This document shows positions 45,063-54,877 of a DNA stretch of 64,000 bases, piece after piece. A program made the position numbers and the translations under genes. The notes beneath the pieces were generated by a model, which did no database searches, was not told the DNA's origin, and saw nothing but the letters and a program-made list of their open reading frames with translations. Each line of letters starts with the position of its first letter. The first letter of the stretch is position 1. This DNA is from Aphrocallistes beatrix (lineage: Eukaryota > Porifera > Hexactinellida > Sceptrulophora > Aphrocallistidae): positions 2,847,184-2,911,183 of the forward strand of contig OY725500.1 of the NCBI GenBank assembly GCA_963281255.1. The letters run 5' to 3'.

Positions 45063-47952
45063 CAGTAGCGGATTTAGGAGTGTGCGGAGTGTGCGGCCGC
45101 ACAGGGCCCCCACAAATTGACATAAATTATTTGCACTTGTTTTTCTAATGAAATACTCTCACTAATATGAATATTGTATGCAGCAAATCTCATTTTTCAT
45201 TTTCATTTCAAAATTTTACCCAACGTAATGATACAAATAAATATATAAAGGCTATCTGTTGAATTATTAGATCATTCGTAATTTGTATATTACTTTTTTA
45301 ATGAATTAGACTCATTACTACATTACTACATGAGGCTGCATAGTGATCGACATAAATTCGTGCGAAAATACAGTAGTGGGGCATCAAAACGGAAAGCCGC
45401 CAGGGAGAAATCGATTCGACAGGAAGCTGAACAGAAGAAAAATAAATGCATCACATCAATTTTTTCTTCACAAAAAAAGGATCTGCTTATTAGGATCTGC
45501 TTAGGATCTGCTTATACCACTGAACGATCTAAGTATTGATGATATCGCCAATCCGGCAGATTTTGTTGGTGTGATTGGAGTCGCTCCTTTAGATGGATTT
45601 GGATATGATATTGGATTATGGCCAGGTAAAGCAACGAACATGATGATCGACTATTGGGCAATCAGGTCGAGCGAAGAAATATTGAAATTACAGAATTATG
45701 GGGGTGAATTCGATAAGTCAGAAACTCAGTTGACATCAGGACTTAAAAACGAAATAAGATGATGTACTAAGGCAATTTTTAGTCGACGAGCTCAGAATGG
45801 TGAGATTATCCATCGTTCTTGGCTGTGCTATTCTCCTGCCGTTGGTCGTGTATACTGTTACATATGCAAGCTCATGGCTGGAGATGAGCAACAACTATCG
45901 GGAGAAGGGTACTGTGACTGGGGTCATGCTGGTGAACGTCTTGCTAAACACGAACTGTCACTACGTCATACTGCAAACACAATTAGTCTGGTTCAGAGGG
46001 GGAATGTCCTAGATAGGATCGATGTTGAACAACAGAAACATCTAGAAGATATGTGCAACTACTGGCGGGATATCCTGAAGAGGTGTGTCAGCGTGACAAG
46101 ATTAATTGCTGAGCGTGGCTTAGCATTTCGGGGAGCAAATGAAATTGTTGGATCGTCAAAAAACGGAAATTTCCTGGGTATTTTAGAACTGATCGCTGAG
46201 TATGACAAGTTTTTAGCGGAGCATATCAGTTTACATACGAACAAAGGCAGTGGTCACACCAACTATCTGTCATCAACTGTATATGAAGAATTAATAGAAA
46301 TCATGGGGAAAGCGACATTGAAGGTCATAGTTGATTGTGTCAAACGTAGCAAGTATTATTCTGTTTCAGTAGATTCTACACCTGATATCGCTCATGTTGA
46401 TCAACTGACAGTCATATTGCGTTACATTGAAGTCGACGAGCCAGTTGAACGATTCATAACGTTTCTTGATAAACGTGGTCACACGGGGCAGAAAATGGCT
46501 GATTCGCTTCTGAACGTACTGGCGGAAAACGGAATAAATTTTGGTGATTGTTGTGGTCAATCTTACGATAATGCGTCGAATATGAGTGGTAGATATAACG
46601 GAATGCAAGCAATATTACGAGAGAGAAATAGCCTAGCTGTTTTTATTCCATGTTCCAGCCACTCACTGAATTTAGTGGGTCAGGCTGCAGTGGATTCCTG
46701 TAGATCTGCTGTCGCATTTTTCGATTTTGTACAGGAGCTTTATACATTTTTCACTGCATCCACTTCGCGTTATGAACTTCTCAACACCAAGTTAGCTGAG
46801 AAGAAACTGCCAGTACCAAAAAGATTAATCAACATCCGTTGGTCAGCCCACGCAGATGCTGTCAAAGCAGTATTCAAAGGGTATAGAGTGATAATGGAGG
46901 TACTGAACGAAATTGCAGAAGATAGGAATGAGAAGGGAAACGTTTGCAATACTGCTACTGGTTTGCACAAGCAAATGTGTCGTCTAGAGACAGGGATATT
47001 TACCGAGTGCTGGAATGTTATCCTGGAGCGATTAAATGCTACGAACATACAGCTCCAAAATCCTAAAATGGACTTGAATACCTCAGTGCACCTTTTGAAA
47101 TCTCTCAAAGTATTTATTGAATCTCTGCGAAGCGAATTCGATAGATTTGAGGAAGGAGGAAAGTGTCTGACTGGTATATTTCACTATCATGAAGAAGTAG
47201 GTCGAAAAAGGCGAAAGAATGTTCGATTGACACCACTCGGTGATACTCTTATTGATGAGGATGCTGTGATGGGTAAGGATAAATTCAGACTAGATAGCTT
47301 TTTTCCCCTGATTGACATGTTACTCTCGGCTCTCCAAACACGAGTGTCTGCATACAGCGAAGTCTCACAAAAATTTGGCTTTCTCAGCAAATTAGAATCC
47401 TTGAATGAGAAAGAAATTCGCCGCCATTCACTAAATCTAGTAGGAGCATATGCTGATGATCTAGAAGATAGTCTTGCTGAGGAACTAATACAATTTCGAT
47501 CCCTTCTAATATCATCTGTTGAATTGTTTGATAATGATCAAGCATGCAGTAATGAGCTCAATATGTACAAGGCTATAATAAACAAGCGTCTCAAAAGTAC
47601 ATTTCCTAATGTTGAAATAATGCTACGAATATATCTCAGCCTCATGATTTCAAACGCAACTGGAGAACGATCATTCTCCAAGTTGAAACTTATAAAGAAC
47701 AACTTACGATCAACCATGGGTCAGAACCGACTTGTATCATTGTCTTTAATGAGTATCGAATGCGATATAATGCGTTCAATTGACTTTTCTGACATTATTA
47801 ATGAATTTGCACGCAGAAAAGCACGCAGAGTGCATTTATAGTGGAATAAATGTACCTTTTAATATATTTATATTTTATGACTATTTTATTAGATGCCAGG
47901 GCCCCCACAATCGCACTCGCACAGGGCCCCCACATTCCTAAATCCGGCACTG
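45063..47952 (+). mobile_element. hAT element (ZMYM1/DUF4371 type), nearly intact
   Basis: Ends CAGTAGCGGATTTAGGAGTG and the inverse of CAGTGCCGGATTTAGGAATG. The 8-bp flanks are CACACACA on both sides, inside the HLE microsatellite, so the duplication is consistent but not unique evidence. The transposase is described next. Confidence 0.85.
45330..47841 (+). pseudogene. hAT transposase with TTF-type zinc finger, two lesions
   Basis: From ATG 45330 the N-terminus is Lys/Arg-rich (KFVRKYSSGASKRKAAREKS). A triplicated 11-mer GGATCTGCTTA at about 45479-45511 shifts the frame. The correct frame resumes with PLNDLSIDDIANPADF, meets one TGA at 45760-45762, and is then open to 47841. The TTF-type finger is at 45781-45870 (RSWLCYSPAVGRVYCYICKL). 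The hAT core shows the first Asp in YYSVSVDSTPD, the second in GQSYDNASNMSG, the conserved NIRWSAH Trp, and the C-terminal dimerisation block with Glu in NATGERSFSKLKLIKNNLR. This is the ZMYM1-like, DUF4371-containing group. An AATAAA follows the stop. The core alone is a 655-codon frame from ATG 45874. Confidence 0.9.
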
Positions 47953-47986
47953 CACACACATTAATCGAGTTTTAATAGTAAGGATA

Positions 47987-48116
47987 GTAGTAACCTCAAA
48001 ATGATATGGCTTGCCCATTGAAAATGGCTTAAACCGGAAATGACGCACATTCCTGTGGCGAGCGTGGGTTAAAACTCGATCAATGTTTGTTTGTTTGTTT
48101 GTCTATATGTTTGGTC
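47987..48116. other. Spacer with a second HLE-like start
   Basis: TTAAAACTCGATCAATGTTTG at 48069-48089, followed by a GTTT run, resembles the HLE start block. Confidence 0.5.
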
Positions 48117-48124
48117 AAATTTGC

Positions 48125-48345
48125 GAAATCAAAAATTATGCATAATTGTCGACAATTATGAATAATTGTTCATTTCACAACAATTATGCCTAATTATTCA
48201 TCTAATACGACAATTATGCATAATTGTTCATTTCACAACAATTATGCATAATTGTTCATCTAATACGACAATTATGCATAATTGTTCATCTAATACGACA
48301 ATTATGCAAAATTGTTCATCTAATGCGACAATAATGCATATTTCT
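48125..48345. repeat. Minisatellite of about 30 bp, each unit a perfect dyad
   Basis: About seven units of ACAATTATGCATAATTGT plus a spacer alternating between TCATTTC and TCATCTAATACG. CAATTATGCATAATTG is itself a 16-bp perfect palindrome. Single units recur at 48855 and 51245-51320. Confidence 0.85.
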
Positions 48346-48882
48346 CCAATTTCGTATATATTAACTGCGCTTTTCGAGCCATTCTTTTTAATTCATTATG
48401 CCATCCCTCTAGATTATTGTTAGTTCTAGGACAGTGTTTGTGTTCGTCGAATACATTCCACAAAATTGGTGAAAACTGCCCTACCAACCAAGTCTCTTCA
48501 AATTATTTTATAAATCCACATATACAAAGACGAGAAGGTGCAAATGATTTAACGATTTGCCAGCCAAATAAATAGATTTGCAGGTCTAAATGCTAGGGTT
48601 ATAATTCACTTAGACCAAAATTTCTGGGTGAAGATGTTACAAGTAATCTTGAAAATCAACAGAATGTTTATTCTGATTCTTTCCCCGAAAAAAATGGACC
48701 TCGGGCCAATTTTCCATGAAAATAATGGTCCCCGGACCAATATTCCATGGAAATTGGTCCATTGCAGGACCAAATTTTTGTGACAGCACCATTAACAATT
48801 TTGCATATTTGTTGCTTACATTTTAAACAAATATGTAAAACTGTTCATTTCACAACAATTATGCATAATTGTCGTATTAGAT

Positions 48883-51236
48883 CAGCGGTTCTCAAACATT
48901 TCCTCATTGTGTACCCTTAAAGCAGGATTTTATGCGGCTCGTACCCCTTCAAATGGATCACAACCTTACTTTATAAATATTATGTTTACAATCCCTTTAA
49001 CCCAGTTGTGCAGAATATACTTTTTATTAATATAGAAATATAGCGCAAAATGAATTAATGGGATGGATGTGCTTGCATTTTGCGCACTAGGTTATCAATT
49101 CGTGGTACAGTTTTCGTAAGGGCCAGACGGAGATCATCTTGGACTGCCATCCGCGCTCGAAATTTGTTCTTGATTAGAAAGAGCGAAGAAAATCCTTGCT
49201 CACAGAGATAAGTGCTGGGAAACATTAATAAGGGTTTTACAGCTATTTTTGCCACGTTGGGATACATCACGCTCATTTCGCACCAAAACTTGGTGAGTGA
49301 GAGTGTTTCGAATTTATCTCTGGCATTGGAATCGTTGATTAGTTCAACAAATTCTTCTTGGAGTATGTCAGGTATCGAAGTTACATCCAAGATAAATGGA
49401 TTTCGAATCATTTTCATGTCCGAATCGCTCAGATCTGGGAAGTAATCCTGAAGTTCATTGCGTAATGCGGAAAGATGAGCCTTTACTAGAGCACATATAC
49501 TCTGATCTGTAGTATCTCCAAGAGCTGCTGACAAGTTTTCAAAGAAATCTAACTTTCCAACGCTTACTTTAGCTTCCCAGAGTTCTAGTTTCATAAGAAA
49601 TGCCCGAATCCTGTCCACAAAATCAATTATGGTAGTAAACCGTCCTTGGAGTGACTTGTTGAGCAAGTTGATACGCCTGAAAATGTCAGTTAAGTAGGCG
49701 AGTTTTTTCAGCCATTCTTTATCTGAGAGTTTATTGAAAAATAATTTTGACTTCTCTTTCCCATCGCGTTCAAAGAATTCAAGCAATTGGTTTTTCAGTG
49801 AAATTACTCGAGTGAGCATGTTCCCGCGTGACAGCCAACGAACTTCAGTATAGAAGAGTAAATTTTCATGGTCACTATCTATTTCTTGGCACAATAGGCG
49901 GAACATACGTATATTCAAAGCACTGGAATTGATAAAATTGACCATGGTTACAATATCGTCAAGAACAAGTTTTAGATGTGATGGAAGTATTTTAGATGCA
50001 AGAGCATATCGATGTATCATACAATGATTGTGTTTCGAGACTGGATTGACTCTCTTTACTCGAGCTCGAAATCCTGAATGAATCCCTAGCATAGCAGGTG
50101 CACCATATGTTGTGCAAGCAGAAACGTTCTTCCAGGATAGTCCCATCTTTTCGAAATAATCAGAGACCTGTTGAAAGATATCTTCTCCTTTCGTAGATGT
50201 CTCCAGGCACTGACAAAATAGGAACTCTTCCTTAAAGTCCCCATTTTTAATGTACCGTGCAAATACCAGTAGCTGTGCACAACTAGAAACATCAGTTGAC
50301 TCATCAAGTTGAATTGAAAAAGTGTTCAAAGGAGCTCCCAGAATCTCAGCAACTATCTGCTGCTCAACGTAATCTGCCATATCTCTAATCCTGCGCTTAA
50401 TGGTGTCGTTGGAGAACGGTAGAGAAGCGAGTTTCTTTTCAGCACTATCTCCCAGAACGCAATGCACGATGTCCTTGCAACAGGGGAGTATAAGGTTCTC
50501 TGCAATTGTATGCGGTTTCTTCGCCTGAGCGATGTGCAAAGCCACCATGTACGATGCACGAACGCCCGCCTGAGTCTGTTGACTGAATTGCCCTCCATGA
50601 TCGAGATGGATTCGCTTTACTCCGACCTCTTTGTGCTTAAAGAAATCGATATCTTTAGTTGCAAAATCAGGGTGGCATCCGCTTAAATGGCGTTTTAGAA
50701 AACTTGGTTTCATCGAGCTCTCAGATAACACCTTACAACAAACTACACATTGTGGTAGTTCCTGCCCTCTTTAAGTATGAATGTAAATCCGTACTTGATA
50801 TAATCCTCATTATACTACCGTTTCTTAGCAGATTCCATAATAATTTTGTTAAAGCGTAAATTGTCAAGGTCACAAACGAATACTGGTTCAATTAAGTATT
50901 TACGTTTTATACTTTGTAAGAATACTTCTATACACGGGTAGGTGTGATATGCAAATTGACATGGGGTGACACATAGGTATGTAGAGATAATGGCATCCTT
51001 AATAGCATAATCACAAACAATAGCACAGGTGATAACTAATAATTATAATTATTGAAGAAACCATTGCAACCGATATATTTTAACTAAGTATACTAATATC
51101 AATTTACTTTGTAAGTGCTGGTCTGTTGGGATGCTGGAGTGGGGCGAAATTTATTATAACCGAATTGATATTATTTTGTTAAACATCGGCGTACCCCTAT
51201 AAAAAGTGTTGACGTACCCCAGTTTGAGAACCCCTG
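48883..51236 (-). mobile_element. hAT element (ZBED5/Buster-like) with 8-bp duplication
   Basis: Ends CAGCGGTTCTCAAACATTT and the inverse CAGGGGTTCTCAAACTGGG. Exact 8-bp duplication TATTAGAT at 48875-48882 and 51237-51244. Confidence 0.92.
49055..50860 (-). pseudogene. hAT transposase, ZBED5-like, with one Asp replaced
   Basis: The long open part runs 558 codons (50731 to 49055), but its first codon is GTG, so the real start lies upstream. There a shifted frame gives YGFTFI-like sequence and RGQELPQCVVCCKVLSESS; with FLKRHLSGCHPDF this makes a BED zinc finger (CxxC...HxxxxH) broken by a frameshift near 50770. The core has the first catalytic Asp in SIQLDESTDVSSCAQL, the Trp block EVRWLSRGNML, and the C-terminal Glu in YLCEQGFSSLFLIKNKFRARM. 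The second Asp block, normally CTDGAPAM, reads CTTYGAPAM, so the Asp is Tyr. The group includes host proteins such as ZBED5 and SCAND3, but flawless ends and duplication say transposon here. Confidence 0.88.
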
Positions 51237-51330
51237 TATTAGATGAACAATTATGCATAATTGTTGAGAAATTAACAGTTTTACATATTTGTCGACGATT
51301 ATGCATAATTGTTGATTTCGAAAATTTGTC

Positions 51331-51332
51331 CT

Positions 51333-51379
<47 letters not shown>

Positions 51380-51887
51380 TATACGTATATATATATATAT
51401 CCCAGTAACGAATTGATTGAATAAACTGCCAGTCACAGAAAGCTGATTTTTGGCATGTGGGGGCCTTTTGGCTATGAGCCCACTAAGTTCTGAGCTCAGA
51501 CGAAAATATCGACTCATCATGGAATTATGACGTCATTGTCACCTTTTTTAATTAGAATTACCAGTTTTCCGACTATAACTCAGTCATTTTAGGTGATAGA
51601 AGGCTGGAATTTTAATAGAATATGTATTTTTATATACCTCACATATGATGCAACAATCATCAAAAATGAAGACTCATCACTCTGCTATGCCGTCATTATT
51701 ATGCGTCGAAATTTAAAAAATTGATTTGGTGATTTTTGGAACGATATCGATTATAACAGTAGGAAAGACGTATTTAGAGATGTTATCACCCTTATAATTA
51801 ATCAATGTGACTCCAGGCGACCGAAGGGAGCCTCCGGCGGACACAGTGTCCGCCAGCCGCGCAGCGCAAGCAAGCGAAGCGCGCTTG
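51331..51887 (+). mobile_element. Helitron-like repeat HLE, copy 10
   Basis: Long TA microsatellite, body with the TGACGTCATTG site, and intact hairpin end (GGCGGACA-CAG-TGTCCGCC stem perfect). The start block is lost. First of three in tandem. Confidence 0.85.
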
Positions 51888-52432
51888 TCGTTACTATTAA
51901 AACTCGATTAATGTTTGTGTAGTATATATTTATATATATACGTATATATATCTGTAACGAATTGATTGAAGAAACTGCAAGGCGCAGAAAGCTGTTTTTT
52001 GGTATGTGGGAGCTATGGCTCCACTAAGTTCTGACCTTAGATTAAAATGTCGAATCATCATGGAATTATGACGTCATTGTCACCTTTTTATAAGCAAATT
52101 TCAGTTTTTTCGACCATAACTCAGCTGTTTTAAGTGATAGAAGGCTGAAATTTAATAGAATGTGTATTATAATATATCTCACATATGATACAACTCTAAA
52201 CCAAATATGATCACTCATCACTCCGCTATGATGTCATCATTACTCATCAGAATTTAAAAAATTGACAAATTTCGTGATTATTCGTGCGATATCGATTATT
52301 ATAGTAGCACAGACTTATTTAGAGATGTTATCTCCCTTATAAGTTATCAATGTGACCCTAGCCGCCCGAAGGGCGACTCTGGCGGACACAGTGTCCGCCA
52401 GTCGTGCAGCAAAAGCATGCGAAGCGCGCTTG
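51888..52432 (+). mobile_element. Helitron-like repeat HLE, copy 11, full length
   Basis: From TTACTATTAAAACTCGATTA to GCGAAGCGCGCTTG, directly after copy 10 and directly before copy 12. Confidence 0.9.
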
Positions 52433-52483
52433 ACCTTACTATTAAAACTCGATTAATCTATCATCTATCCATCTATCTATCTA

Positions 52484-53780
52484 CAGTTTGTTCATAATTA
52501 TTGGTACTATTTTTAAACGATTTACTGATTATATGTTGTTGATTGGTTAGTGATTAATTAAATGTAAATTTTAAAAAAAGAAAAAACGTTTATGAGACAA
52601 ATTAATAGTTGATCTTCTATCCTTTGCTTTGGATGCAAAGTTTCAATCTTTTAGCCATGGTAAATACAAAATTCCTGAGAAAATCTGAGGTAAAAGTCTC
52701 CCACTCTCTCACTATGGCATCTTTTAATTCAAACAAATTGGCGAAGTGAACAATGTTTCTGTCGGACTTCCATGCTTTACTGAGGCTTGAAGTGTGAATT
52801 GGAGAGTTATCCTCCTGTAGTACCCTGCCTTCAGGATAGAAAATATCAGCAATTTCTAGCAGGCATTCATCTAGAGTATCAATGTAACGACCGGAGTTAA
52901 AATTTCCTTCGAAAACCTTCAAAATAGTTGTTCCGCGAGCCGAAATGCCTCCCCAGATGCGAATCTTAGGTGTGTGTTGGGGGATTTTCTGAATTGTAGT
53001 TTGTGTTCCCTTGGTCCAGAATCGAGAACAATTCCGGTTTAACCAAACTGAGCACTCGTCTGTGAATATTACTGTTTCCCAATCCTGTTTAAGATTATTT
53101 TTAGCCCAAACAACTCTCTTTTCGGCAGTTAAAGGTGTGATGAATGGCCCTTGGTATGTTTCCTCGATCTGAAACCGGATTTTCGAATAGTCTTATAAAC
53201 AGTAGTAGTCGAAGGTGCATTGGGATGAGTAGCTGCTAATTTCCCTCTCAAATTACGAATAGACATCGTCGTTGAGCGTTTTAGAGTTGTAAATAAGGAT
53301 TGTTTCTGCCGAAAAGTGATAGTCGAAGGTCGACCTGCTCCCTGTTTATGCTCAAGTGAATTATTCTCACGAATAAGTTTCAAAGTGCGAAAAACAGTAA
53401 TTCTAGGGATGTCTGTTCTTCGGCAAATTTCTACCGGATATGTTATTATAGGTCAAAAAGGGTTTTAATAACATCCCTACGATCTTTTTGAGTCATTTAG
53501 TTACTAATTCATTGAAAGAAGCAAGAATTGTTAATTTTAAAACGAAATATAAAATAAAAATAGGCTGTAAAAAGAACATCGAAAAACGGTAGCCGCCTCT
53601 CTCTATTTTGGATGCAAACTCGAAAATACGGATTATTTAGAAGTAATTTGCAGCTTAGTGCGATAAAAGGAAGTAAAATAACTTCCTAAACTATTTATGG
53701 GTGAATCGTAACACTGTTGAAGAAATGCATAAAGAAATGATCTATTTCCTATGTAGTACCAATAATTATGAAACAGACTG
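52484..53780 (-). mobile_element. Tc1 element in HLE microsatellite
   Basis: Ends CAGTTTGTTCATAATTATTG and the inverse of CAGTCTGTTTCATAATTATT, flanked by TA (52482-52483 and 53781-53782). Confidence 0.9.
52617..53496 (-). pseudogene. Tc1-type transposase missing the Glu block
   Basis: The start MTQKDRRDVIKTLF at 53496 is followed by early stops. The next open part gives VFRTLKLIRENNSLEHKQ and the hinge GAGRPSTITFRQK, then helix-turn-helix STTTVYKTIRKSGF. After a shift, RVVWAKNNLKQDWETVIF leads into TDECSVWL, the first catalytic Asp block, and KIRIWGGISARGT. The C-terminal part has LQEDNSPIHTSSLSKAW with the second Asp, but then runs straight into FANLFELKDAIVREWETF; the SPDLNPIEN block with the catalytic Glu appears to have been deleted. 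The order of blocks is typical of Tc1, and the ends are well kept. Confidence 0.85.
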
Positions 53781-54278
53781 TATATGTAACGAATTGATTG
53801 AAGAAACTGCAAGGCACAGAAAGCTGCTTTTTGGCATGTGGGAATCTTTTGACGATGGTTCAACTAAGTTCTCCGCTCAGACGAAAATATCGAACCATCA
53901 TGGAATTATGACGTCATTGTCACCTTTTTTATAAGGAAATTTCAGTTTTTCGACCATAACTCAGCTGTTTTAAGTGATAGATGGCTGAAATTTAATATAA
54001 TGTGTATATTAATATATCCCACATATGAAATAACTATCATCAAAAAATGATAACTCATCACTCTGTTATGACGTCATCATTACACATCAAAAATTTTTTT
54101 AAAAATTGACAAATTTGGTGATTTTTGTGCGATATCGATTATAACAGTAGGACAAACATATTTAGAGAAGTTATCCCCGTTTTAATTTATCAATGTGACC
54201 CCAGGCGGCCAAAGGGCGCCTCCCGTGGACATCACTTGTCCGCCAGCCGCGCAGCGCAATCAAGCGAAGCGCGCTTGT

Positions 54279-54877
54279 AGTATATAAACAAGTAACAAAA
54301 GAAAATCTCGAAATGGCAGCAGGGGTGTATTTGGGGGGAAAGACGAACACTATTCTCTTACTTTAAAATAAAAAGAATACACCCTGTGTGGCAGTATGAG
54401 GGGAAGTTGAGGAGCAAAATATGGAATTAAAACGATTGCATGCATTCTAAAATACGGTTTAGTAACAAAAGGAGGGGGTAATTACCCCCGTTGACTCCAC
54501 TAGATCCGCACATGATTTAGCAAAGGGGGTTTAATTAATTGAAACCACTTAGTTCAGCCAGTGTCCTATTTATAATCGAAATTATTTACAGCATGATATT
54601 AGTGTTGGCGATTGCAGATACTAAGACTTTAGAATCGAATATAAAACCTTGAGAAATATTAATCTTGATCGATGGATAAGGACTGTCAATTGCACTATCC
54701 TTTTGTTTAATTCAATGCTAAATTATCAGTTAAATTTTCAACACAACGACTAAATTTCAAATGATACATCCACAGATGTTTTTCAATTTCTTTATTAGCC
54801 TAGTTATCATGGCAAAACTTGTATAGACTAATTTGGGAAATCGCAAATTGGTACATAACCCAAAATATTTAGTTTTA
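54279..54877. other. No recognised gene
   Basis: Mixed sequence with a few G-runs (54325, 54470) but no inverted ends, frames or arrays that can be supported. Confidence 0.35.

Larger units (their letters stand above)
44797..47986 (-). mobile_element. Helitron-like repeat HLE, copy 9, split by a hAT element
   Basis: Partial body at 44797-45062 ending in a TA/CA microsatellite. The hAT element occupies 45063-47952. The inverse start block AATCGAGTTTTAATAGTAAG resumes at 47961. Confidence 0.8.
48117..51330. mobile_element. Foldback element with ATGCATAATTG repeats, hosting a hAT element
   Basis: Outer parts CAAATTTGCGAAATCAAAAA at 48116-48136 and the inverse of CAAATTTTCGAAATCAACAA at the right mirror each other, as do inner CAATTATGCATAATTG units. 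The hAT at 48883-51236 splits it. Sequence from 48420 to 48840 has no recognised gene; it holds a few GGTCC-containing short repeats at 48700-48770. Confidence 0.65.
52433..54278 (+). mobile_element. Helitron-like repeat HLE, copy 12, split by a Tc1 element
   Basis: The start block and a CTAT microsatellite are at 52433-52483. The Tc1 element follows at 52484-53780. Body and hairpin end resume at 53781-54278. Confidence 0.9.

Noticed and set aside
16459-45762. TGA recoded as an amino acid (internal TGA in the Myb/SANT and hAT frames)
   Set aside because: DCTN4 ends at a TGA at the expected length, and TAG and TAA stops also interrupt other transposon genes, so ordinary decay explains it.
48166-48423. 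85-residue repeat protein
   Set aside because: It is the ATGCATAATTG minisatellite read in one frame.
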